From NCBI GenBank assembly GCA_934153805.1, contig CAKPFO010000062.1, positions 1-5,376 of the forward strand: DNA of 5,376 nucleotides. The letters are read 5' to 3'. The DNA is from an uncultured Clostridia bacterium. Its GTDB lineage: Bacteria; Bacillota; Clostridia; TANB77; CAG-508. Shown piece after piece: positions 1 to 4,895 of the stretch (position 1 is its first letter; each line of letters starts with the position of its first letter). The notes under the pieces are model-generated. The model saw only the letters and a program-made list of their open reading frames with translations. It ran no database searches and was not told the origin of the DNA. The translations under genes were made by a program, and so were the position numbers.

Positions 1-158
1 TACGTACATACAACTATCCACAAGGACGTATAACAGACCACAGAATAGGAATGAACGTATACCAATTTGAAGATTTCCTAAATGGTAACTTAGATGAAAT
101 GATAGATAACCTAATTGCAGCAGATAGAGCAGAAAGATTAAAAGGTGAAGAAGAATAG
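1..158 (+). CDS. prfA: Peptide chain release factor 1, C-terminal end (partial)
   Basis: Only the last 51 codons are present; the first complete codon begins at base 3 and the gene ends with TAG at 156-158. The translation opens RTYNYPQGRITDHRIG and continues through DFLNGNLDEMIDNLIAADRAERLK, which is the characteristic C-terminal signature of bacterial class I release factors (R-T-Y-N-x-P-Q-G-R-x-T-D-H-R). RF1 recognises UAA and UAG on the ribosome and triggers peptidyl-tRNA hydrolysis. The anticodon-mimic and GGQ parts lie outside the window, so RF1 is preferred over RF2 on the character of this tail (short acidic/Lys end, NLIAADRAERLK) and on family memory. The final GEEE is a short acidic tail. 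A hairpin terminator follows at once, so the gene ends its transcription unit here. Confidence 0.9.
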   Translation, partial: RTYNYPQGRITDHRIGMNVYQFEDFLNGNLDEMIDNLIAADRAERLKGEEE

Positions 159-165
159 AAAATGT

Positions 166-228
166 AAAAGAGTTGAATTATGTATGTAACTTAAAAAATT
201 AAGCTAGGTACAAAACAACTCTTTTTTT
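166..228 (+). terminator. Rho-independent terminator after prfA
   Basis: A perfect 10-bp outer stem is formed by AAAAGAGTTG (166-175) and CAACTCTTTT (216-225), running into a T-tract that ends at 228. The 40-base interior can fold further: CTTAA (190-194) pairs with TTAAG (199-203) around an AAAA loop, and the flanking TGTA and TACA segments also pair imperfectly. It lies 7 bases after the prfA stop. The A-rich left side also gives some capacity on the minus strand, but no minus-strand gene ends here. Confidence 0.85.
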
Positions 229-268
229 ATATAATTATTATCATATATGTCTAAAAAGTGGCAAAATC

Positions 269-297
269 TTGAAAAAAGACTATTTTTATGATATAAT
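269..297 (+). promoter_or_regulatory. Sigma-A type promoter for the acyltransferase gene
   Basis: The -35 box is TTGAAA (269-274). A spacer of exactly 17 bases follows, then the -10 box TATAAT (292-297) with an extended TG at 289-290. The expected transcription start is near 304, giving an untranslated leader of about 50 bases before the TTG start at 356. Confidence 0.85.
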
Positions 298-341
298 AAT
301 TTATGTTAAGAAAAATGGAAAATTAAGTGTAAATCAATGAG

Positions 342-346
342 AGGAG
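342..346 (+). promoter_or_regulatory. Ribosome binding site supporting a TTG start at 356
   Basis: AGGAG at 342-346 sits 9 bases before TTG at 356. No in-frame ATG occurs until codon 63 of the reading frame, so this site decides the start. An out-of-frame ATG at 337 has no Shine-Dalgarno sequence of its own and gives only a 10-residue reading frame. Confidence 0.8.
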
Positions 347-355
347 AATTTATAA

Positions 356-1366
356 TTGAAAACATTTAATGAGATAAATAAGAAAAAATTAAAATCTTTT
401 TATAGCTTGACTGTATTACAAAGAATTGAAGTTTTAAAGAATTTAGGTTTTTATAATTTACCAGTTGAAAAAAGAATACAATATCTTGAAACAATTGGAG
501 TATTTGATGTTGATGTAAATTTAGATCCACCAACAAAAATTCTAATGCCAGATGATTCCGACTTAGATTACCTAAAAGAAAAACCAGAAAAACAAGAAAA
601 ATATAATAATGTAAATAAATGGGCAGAAGACTTTATTAGAGACACCATATCAAATGGAACACTTAAGATAGAAGGTATAGAAGGTACAGAAAACCTTGAT
701 ATACTAAAGAAACAAAGTCAAGGTGCAATAATTACTATGAATCACTTTAATCCGTTGGATTCATTTGCTGTAGAAACAGCTATTCATGATTCTGGTATAG
801 ATAAAGAATTATTTAAGGTTATTAGAGAAGGAAATTATACTAATTTCCCAGAAGGACCTATTGCTGATTACTTTAAATATGGAAGAACATTACCATTAAG
901 CCAAAATAGAGATACTATGAGAATGTTTTTGGATAGTTTAAAAAAACTTTTAGGCAATGGAAATCTTGTTTTAGTATGTGCAGAACAAGCAATGTGGGAA
1001 AATTATCAAAAACCAAAGCCAATGAAATATGGTGCATATAGATGGGCAACAGAATCTAATGTCCCTGTTATTCCAATGTTTGTAGGTCATACTGAAAAAG
1101 AAAATTCAGCTTTATATACAGTTTATATGGGTAAACCAATATTCCCACAAGAAAATAAATCACTTAATGAAAATACAATAGAAATGAGAAATCAAAATTT
1201 TGAATTTTGTAAATGTATGTATGAAAAACATTATGGAAGAAAACTTACATATGATACAGAGCCTAGCATGTATTATAATTTAAGAGGATACGTAAGAAGT
1301 ACGCCAGGATTTGAAGAAATGATTAAAAAAGAACAAATAAAGGTTCAAGAAGATGAAGAAAGATAA
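356..1366 (+). CDS. Lysophospholipid acyltransferase family protein (PlsC/LPLAT-like)
   Basis: This 336-residue protein carries the acyltransferase signature NH-x4-D: N129, H130 and D135 in ITMNHFNPLDS. His and Asp are the catalytic pair that activates the acceptor hydroxyl in the glycerophosphate acyltransferase superfamily. Other family blocks appear in order: a motif II-like stretch ending YFKYGRTLPL (172-181); LVLVCAEQAMW (204-214), which stands where PlsC has FPEGT, with E210 kept; and VPVIPMF (236-242) as motif IV. Family members usually acylate lysophosphatidate or a related lysolipid at the membrane, but the exact acceptor cannot be read from sequence. No transmembrane helix is visible, so a peripheral membrane protein is likely. 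Residues 1-100 lie outside the catalytic core, are predicted helical, and include a tandem 17-residue duplication (18-34 and 35-51). The start is TTG, supported by AGGAG 9 bases upstream. It has its own promoter and is bounded upstream by the prfA terminator, so it is transcribed separately from prfA. Confidence 0.82.
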   Translation: MKTFNEINKKKLKSFYSLTVLQRIEVLKNLGFYNLPVEKRIQYLETIGVFDVDVNLDPPTKILMPDDSDLDYLKEKPEKQEKYNNVNKWAEDFIRDTISNGTLKIEGIEGTENLDILKKQSQGAIITMNHFNPLDSFAVETAIHDSGIDKELFKVIREGNYTNFPEGPIADYFKYGRTLPLSQNRDTMRMFLDSLKKLLGNGNLVLVCAEQAMWENYQKPKPMKYGAYRWATESNVPVIPMFVGHTEKENSALYTVYMGKPIFPQENKSLNENTIEMRNQNFEFCKCMYEKHYGRKLTYDTEPSMYYNLRGYVRSTPGFEEMIKKEQIKVQEDEER

Positions 1367-1391
1367 AAATTGAAAATATTGTATATAACAG

Positions 1392-1448
1392 ATGTAGGTA
1401 TAATATGAAAGATACTTTTTTAGTAAACTTAAAATATACCTACATTTT
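1392..1448 (+). terminator. Inverted repeat, possible weak terminator after the acyltransferase gene
   Basis: ATGTAGGTATA (1392-1402) and TATACCTACAT (1435-1445) are perfect 11-base inverted arms around a 32-base interior. Only four Ts (1445-1448) follow before CC, so termination would be weak. It begins 25 bases past the stop codon, which fits a 3'-end hairpin. It could instead be an operator or mRNA-stabilising stem, since the promoter of the next gene starts only 33 bases further on. Confidence 0.5.
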
Positions 1449-1480
1449 CCATGTTAAAAATAAAAATGAAGTTTCAAATT

Positions 1481-1509
1481 TTGACTATTATGTAAAACAA
1501 TGATATAAT
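1481..1509 (+). promoter_or_regulatory. Sigma-A type promoter for the unknown membrane protein
   Basis: TTGACT (1481-1486), a 17-base spacer and TATAAT (1504-1509) with extended TG (1501-1502) make a near-consensus promoter. The expected start near 1516 leaves a leader of about 105 bases ahead of the ATG at 1622, long enough for the structured element described separately. Confidence 0.85.
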
Positions 1510-1518
1510 ATATACATA

Positions 1519-1578
1519 TTGCAATAAAATATAAAAATTGATAACTATCAAAAAGGAGGGATAGTTCTTTAATTGCAA
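1519..1578 (+). promoter_or_regulatory. Structured 5' leader with orphan Shine-Dalgarno in a hairpin loop
   Basis: Starting a few bases after the predicted transcription start, TTGCAAT (1519-1525) can pair with ATTGCAA (1572-1578), extendable by three A-T pairs past one bulge. Inside it AACTATC (1543-1549) pairs with GATAGTT (1560-1566). The 10-base hairpin loop is AAAAAGGAGG, a near-perfect anti-16S sequence. No start codon lies at normal spacing after it. The only candidate is TTG at 1573, 13 bases away, which would give an 8-residue peptide (M/LQQKSKNI) ending at TAG 1597-1599. The real gene has its own GGAGG at 1609. A far-upstream Shine-Dalgarno is known as an mRNA 5' stabiliser in Bacillus cry genes (STAB-SD); a leader peptide is the alternative. 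Confidence 0.5.
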
Positions 1579-1608
1579 CAGAAATCTAAAAATATCTAGA
1601 AACAACGT

Positions 1609-1613
1609 GGAGG
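1609..1613 (+). promoter_or_regulatory. Ribosome binding site deciding the ATG start at 1622
   Basis: GGAGG (1609-1613) lies 8 bases before ATG at 1622. The open frame can be extended to a GTG at 1607, but that GTG overlaps this ribosome binding site and would need another site 5' of it; the only one, at 1554-1559, is 47 bases away. The ATG at 1622 is therefore the likely start. Confidence 0.85.
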
Positions 1614-1621
1614 AAAACAAT

Positions 1622-3415
1622 ATGAAGATATTAGAAAAAGGTGCTGGAACAATATTATTAGGTTTTTTATATTGGCTAATATATGAGTTATGGTTACCAA
1701 CATTATCATTTGCTTATATTGATGGAACAATCTTTTTTGGTATAGGAATAATAATGATTGTGATTATATTTCTGATATGGATTAAAGAAGATTTGGAAGA
1801 AATATTAGAAGCGGGATTTATAGCAATTGTTATAGGAATAGTTGCTGTTGCTATTATTTTAAGCATAGGAGCGGCAATTATAGGAGGAGGACTAATAAAC
1901 TCTGGCGAAATGTATCGGCAAATTGGAGAGATAGACTATAAATCTTTTAAAGAAGATATAGTTGAAATAGATACATCTCAAATACCAATTGTAGATATTG
2001 ATTTAGCAGATAAACTTGCTGATAAGAAGTTGGGAGAAGAGTTAGCATTAGGTTCTCAATTTGAAGTAGGAGAGTTTACCAACAAACAACAGGTAAATGG
2101 AAAGCTAATTTATGCTGCGCCACTAAATCACAGGTCATTTTGGAAATGGAATGCTAATAAATCTGGAACACCAGGATATATTATTGTAAGTGCTACAAAC
2201 ATGAATGATGTTAAACTTGTAAGAGAAATTAATGAAGAGCAAATAAGAATTAAATATTCTAGATCAGCATTCTTTGGAGATGATTTAAAGAGACATATAC
2301 GAAGAAGTGGATTTAGAACAGTTGGCCTTACCGAATTTTCATTTGAATTAGATGAAGAGGGAAAACCGTATTGGGTAGTAACTACTTACAAAAATTCGAC
2401 ATTATGGAGAAATCCGGAAGCAACAGGAGTTGTTATTTGTGATCCAGAAACAGGAAAATGTAGCTGGTATTCAGTTAAAGATGTACCAAAGTGGGTAGAT
2501 ATTGTTCAACCAGAGAGTTTTATAAAAGAACAGATTAAAAACTATGGAAAATATGTCCATGGAGTATTCAATTTCCCTGATCAAGATAAGTTATCCATGA
2601 CAGAGCATATGACTACAGTTTATAATGATGGAGATTGCTATTATTATACAGGCATGAGTTCCGTAGGAAAGGATAGCGGTACAGTAGGTTTTATTCTAGT
2701 AGATACAAGGGACAAATCTACAAAATTCTATAGAATGGTGGGTGCTACAGAGGCAGCAGCAATGAGCAGTGCCGAAGGTAAAGTTCAAAATATGGGATAT
2801 AAATCGACTGTTCCAATTCCATTAAATATTACAGGAATTCCTACTTACTTCTGTACTTTAAAAGATAACGAAGGATTAGTTAAGCAATACGCAATGTTAA
2901 ACATTGAAGACTATTCCATTGTTGCAGTAGGAGATAGTATTGTAGAAACTAAGAGAAGTTATATTAATGCAATGAATAGTAGCGGAATTAAAGTAGATTT
3001 TGGAGATGCGGAAGTCTATGGCTATACACAAGAAGGAATTGTGAGTAGAATAGGAAGTAATATTGAAAATGGAGAAACTTATTATTACTTTGTTCTTGAT
3101 AATGATACTGAGAAACTATATTTAGCATCATATATGGTATCAGAAGAGTTACCAATTACAAGAGAAGGAGATAATGTTAAGGTCTCATATGTGAATGAAT
3201 CAAATGGAGTTATAAATATAGTATCATTTGATAATTTAGGTTTTTCACAGGAAATTTCAAAACAGCAGGAACAATTTAACAAAGAAAATGAGGAAAATAA
3301 CATTATTAATAGTCCGGATAATAAAGTAATTAGTGTTTCACCTGAAGAAAATGAAAAAGTATGGGATAGCTTAACAGATGAAGAAAAGGCCAAAATACTT
3401 AAAAAAATTGAATAA
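1622..3415 (+). CDS. Membrane-anchored protein of unknown function, 597 residues
   Basis: I do not recognise this protein by name. Numbering from ATG 1622, residues 1-92 hold three hydrophobic segments (about 9-30, 36-54 and 64-90), the first two separated by a short polar turn. The rest is a large soluble region of about 500 residues. It has dense glycine/aromatic blocks that look conserved: PLNHRSFWKW (167-176), YVHGVFNFPD (311-320), YYYTGMSSVGKDSGTVGF (340-357), GATEAAAMSSAEGKVQNMGY (374-393) and NITGIPTYFCTLKDNEGLV (402-420). Residues about 464-537 look beta-rich and OB-like (GIVSRI, YYYFVLDN, LYLASYMV, GDNVKVSYV, INIVSF). A Gln/Glu/Asn-rich linker (545-575) and a charged terminal helix (576-597) follow. 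The gene has its own near-consensus promoter, an unusual leader and its own GC-rich terminator, so it is a stand-alone unit. By eye it uses more CG-containing codons than the neighbouring ZIP and phosphatase genes, which may hint at separate acquisition. No enzyme motif is evident; a scaffold, sensor or envelope role is only a guess. It is confidently a real gene, but the function is unknown. Confidence 0.85.
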   Translation: MKILEKGAGTILLGFLYWLIYELWLPTLSFAYIDGTIFFGIGIIMIVIIFLIWIKEDLEEILEAGFIAIVIGIVAVAIILSIGAAIIGGGLINSGEMYRQIGEIDYKSFKEDIVEIDTSQIPIVDIDLADKLADKKLGEELALGSQFEVGEFTNKQQVNGKLIYAAPLNHRSFWKWNANKSGTPGYIIVSATNMNDVKLVREINEEQIRIKYSRSAFFGDDLKRHIRRSGFRTVGLTEFSFELDEEGKPYWVVTTYKNSTLWRNPEATGVVICDPETGKCSWYSVKDVPKWVDIVQPESFIKEQIKNYGKYVHGVFNFPDQDKLSMTEHMTTVYNDGDCYYYTGMSSVGKDSGTVGFILVDTRDKSTKFYRMVGATEAAAMSSAEGKVQNMGYKSTVPIPLNITGIPTYFCTLKDNEGLVKQYAMLNIEDYSIVAVGDSIVETKRSYINAMNSSGIKVDFGDAEVYGYTQEGIVSRIGSNIENGETYYYFVLDNDTEKLYLASYMVSEELPITREGDNVKVSYVNESNGVINIVSFDNLGFSQEISKQQEQFNKENEENNIINSPDNKVISVSPEENEKVWDSLTDEEKAKILKKIE

Positions 3416-3431
3416 AAGCAAATAAAGAACA

Positions 3432-3462
3432 AAAACTGGCGATGTATTACATCGCCAGTTTT
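3432..3462 (+). terminator. GC-rich hairpin terminator after the unknown membrane protein
   Basis: A perfect 14-bp stem (3432-3445 with 3449-3462) encloses a 3-base loop; its core ACTGGCGATGT pairs with ACATCGCCAGT. It starts 16 bases after the stop codon. The T-run on the + strand is only four Ts followed by CC, while the minus strand has five Ts, so it may work in both directions. Its GC-rich core stands out against the AT-rich terminators elsewhere in the window. Confidence 0.8.
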
Positions 3463-3503
3463 CCTATACTAAAACAAAATATAAAACGAATAAATCGCAC
3501 TTC

Positions 3504-3536
3504 TTAAAAATAAACTAATAAAAAGTTTAATTTTAA
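3504..3536. promoter_or_regulatory. Large dyad abutting the ZIP gene ribosome binding site
   Basis: The arms TTAAAAATAAACT (3504-3516) and AGTTTAATTTTAA (3524-3536) are inverted repeats with 12 of 13 positions paired (A-A mismatch at 3510/3530) around a 7-base centre. The right arm includes the first two bases of the AAGGAG ribosome binding site (3535-3540). The element could be a repressor operator (a metal-responsive regulator would fit the downstream transporter) or an mRNA hairpin limiting translation. I see no convincing -35/-10 pair between 3463 and 3534, so the promoter of this gene is unassigned. Confidence 0.5.
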
Positions 3537-3540
3537 GGAG
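3535..3540 (+). promoter_or_regulatory. Ribosome binding site supporting a TTG start at 3550
   Basis: AAGGAG (3535-3540) is 9 bases from TTG at 3550. The nearby ATG at 3554 is in another frame and hits a stop after three codons, so TTG is the start of the transporter. Confidence 0.8.
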
Positions 3541-3549
3541 TGTTTTAAT

Positions 3550-4293
3550 TTGAATGAGATATTAAAAACAACGTTAATAGGATTATTTTTTGGAACATTT
3601 GGAACAACAATTGGAGGAATAATAGGAGTATGTTTTAAAAGAAAGTCAAATAAATTTTTAAGTTTTATTTTAGCATTTGCATCAGGTCTAATGCTAGCAA
3701 TAATATGCTTTGATTTAATACCAGAAGCAATGGAAATAGCAAATATTTTCAGTGTACTTATGGGAATTGTTGCAGGAATAATAGTAATGATAATATGTGA
3801 CATATTAGTACAGAAAAAATTTAATACAAGTAGAATAAATAAAAGCACAACAAGTAATTTATTAAAAACAGGAATAATCGTAAGCATAGGTTTGGCACTT
3901 CATAATTTTCCAGAAGGTTTAGCAATAGGCTCAGGCTTTGGAGCATCACTAACATTAGGTTATTCACTAGCAATTGCAATATGTCTGCATGATGTACCAG
4001 AAGGAATAAGCATGGCAGTGCCAATGAAAAATGGAGGAATGAATCCAATAAAAGTAGTTTTCTATGTAATATTATCAGGAGTAACAACAGGAATAGGTGC
4101 ATTTTTTGGAGCAATACTTGGAGGAATATCACAAGAAGTAATAGCGATGTGCTTAAGCTTTGCAGCAGGAGCAATGTTATACATAGTATCAGGAGAATTG
4201 ATACCTGAATCAAATAGTCTATATCACGGAAGAATGACAGCAATAGGAAATATAGCTGGCTTCCTACTAGGCATGATTGCAATGAGCATATAA
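3550..4293 (+). CDS. ZIP family divalent metal transporter (ZupT/GufA-like)
   Basis: This 247-residue protein has eight likely membrane helices (about 6-28, 35-57, 67-88, 106-130, 135-157, 167-191, 196-217 and 230-246), the usual topology and length for bacterial ZIP proteins. The metal-binding signatures are plain: HNFPEG (H118-G123) in helix 4 and HDVPEG (H147-G152) in helix 5, with further acidic residues at E59 (DLIPEA) and E216 (SGELIPES). ZIP proteins move zinc, iron or manganese into the cytoplasm; which metal applies here cannot be read from sequence. The cytoplasmic loop between helices 3 and 4 (about 89-105) is short, basic and lacks the His-rich stretch of many ZIP proteins. In helix 5 Asp148 stands where ZupT-like proteins usually have Asn. 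The gene is TTG-started with AAGGAG upstream, and a 33-base dyad runs into that ribosome binding site, suggesting specific control. The upstream gene is cut off by a terminator and the next gene has its own promoter, so it is probably transcribed alone. Confidence 0.9.
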   Translation: MNEILKTTLIGLFFGTFGTTIGGIIGVCFKRKSNKFLSFILAFASGLMLAIICFDLIPEAMEIANIFSVLMGIVAGIIVMIICDILVQKKFNTSRINKSTTSNLLKTGIIVSIGLALHNFPEGLAIGSGFGASLTLGYSLAIAICLHDVPEGISMAVPMKNGGMNPIKVVFYVILSGVTTGIGAFFGAILGGISQEVIAMCLSFAAGAMLYIVSGELIPESNSLYHGRMTAIGNIAGFLLGMIAMSI

Positions 4294-4321
4294 ACTATTA
4301 GGGACTGGGCGATTTAGTTTA
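4291..4321. repeat. Dyad TAAACTA/TAGTTTA between the ZIP and phosphatase genes
   Basis: TAAACTA (4291-4297, including the ZIP stop codon) and TAGTTTA (4315-4321) are perfect 7-base inverted arms around 17 bases. The same TAAACT...AGTTTA core makes up the inner arms of the dyad before the ZIP gene (3511-3516 and 3524-3529), there with a 7-base centre. No T-run follows, so it is a poor terminator. It lies 11 bases before the -35 box of the phosphatase promoter and could be an operator, but AT-rich chance matches are possible. Confidence 0.35.
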
Positions 4322-4332
4322 GCATAAAAGTA

Positions 4333-4361
4333 TTTGCATATAATTGAAAAACTGATATAAT
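4333..4361 (+). promoter_or_regulatory. Sigma-A type promoter for the LMW phosphatase gene
   Basis: A weak -35 box TTTGCA (4333-4338), a 17-base spacer and a consensus -10 TATAAT (4356-4361) with extended TG (4353-4354). The extended -10 would compensate for the poor -35. The predicted start near 4368 gives a leader of about 20 bases, just enough for the AGGAGG at 4373-4378. Confidence 0.75.
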
Positions 4362-4387
4362 ACAAAAGAAATAGGAGGAAAAAACAA

Positions 4388-4840
4388 ATGAAAATAATGT
4401 TTATATGCACAGGAAATATATGCAGAAGTGCCATGGCAGAAGGAATGATGAAAAAATTAGCAAAAGATAATAATTTAGATTTAGATATATGTTCATGTGG
4501 AATATATGCTGAAGATGGTGACTATGCAACATATAATGCTATAGAAGCGGCAAAATATTATGATGTAAATATAGAAAATCATAGAGCAACAAATATAAGA
4601 AGGTCTAGAATTAAAGAAATGGATATAATACTATGTGCTACAGAAACTCATAAACAAAGCGTATTACATATGTACCCTGAACTAAAAGAAAAAGTATTTA
4701 CAATGAAAGAATATGCTCAGTTAGATAACAATGGACAAGATATGGATATAAAAGATCCATGGGGCTATGATATGAATGTATATCAAAATTGTGCAAGAGA
4801 AATAGAAGAATGTTTAAAAGTAATTATAAATAAAATATAA
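4388..4840 (+). CDS. Low-molecular-weight protein phosphatase (YwlE / arsenate reductase-like family)
   Basis: This 150-residue protein has the usual family length. The phosphate-binding P-loop C-x5-R-S is at the very N-terminus: C7, R13 and S14 in CTGNICRSAMAE, where Cys7 is the nucleophile and Arg13 binds phosphate. The general acid is D123 in DPWGYD. HRATNI (65-70) and KVFTMKEYA (102-110) match conserved blocks of bacterial members, the latter resembling B. subtilis YwlE (KVFTLKEYV). The enzyme should dephosphorylate proteins via a phospho-cysteine intermediate in the cytoplasm. In YwlE, Thr11 sets phospho-arginine preference while tyrosine-specific relatives carry Ile; here residue 11 is Ile, which favours phospho-tyrosine. 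The common RSPMAE is RSAMAE here. Arsenate reduction by a thioredoxin-coupled ArsC seems less likely, since I see no clear pair of resolving cysteines in the usual region, though C35, C37, C83, C135 and C142 exist. ATG start with AGGAGG (4373-4378) 9 bases upstream; own promoter and terminator. Confidence 0.88.
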   Translation: MKIMFICTGNICRSAMAEGMMKKLAKDNNLDLDICSCGIYAEDGDYATYNAIEAAKYYDVNIENHRATNIRRSRIKEMDIILCATETHKQSVLHMYPELKEKVFTMKEYAQLDNNGQDMDIKDPWGYDMNVYQNCAREIEECLKVIINKI

Positions 4841-4886
4841 AAAAAGAGAATTAAAGTAAATTAAAATTTATTTTAATTCTTTTTTT
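4841..4886 (+). terminator. Long AT-rich hairpin terminator after the phosphatase gene
   Basis: Bases 4841-4861 pair with 4866-4886 over 21 positions, including two G-U pairs, around a TAAA loop. The right arm ends in a T-run (4880-4886). It begins at the base after the stop codon. The A-run on the left side means it would also look like a terminator on the minus strand, but there is no minus-strand gene to its right. Confidence 0.85.
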
Positions 4887-4895
4887 GTCATTTTA

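Noticed and set aside
259..273. Sigma-54 like TGGCA...TTG upstream of the acyltransferase gene
   Set aside because: The -12 element is one base out of register and lacks GC, whereas a near-consensus sigma-A promoter with 17-base spacing overlaps it.
1573..1599. Eight-codon leader peptide gene starting at TTG 1573
   Set aside because: The Shine-Dalgarno is 13 bases away, the peptide shows no regulatory residue bias, and there is no attenuator hairpin before the next gene; kept only as an alternative for the leader element.
1607..1621. GTG start at 1607 for the 597-residue protein, adding five residues
   Set aside because: The GTG overlaps the GGAGG that serves ATG 1622, and it has no ribosome binding site at usable distance.
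3085..4282. Minus-strand reading frames at 3085-3432, 3504-3887 and 3821-4282
   Set aside because: They lie over well-supported plus-strand genes and the intergenic dyad, have Leu/Ile/Ser-rich low-information translations, and lack ribosome binding sites or family motifs.
4291..4321. Terminator for the ZIP gene
   Set aside because: The stem is only seven A/T-rich pairs around a 17-base loop and has no T-run after it.
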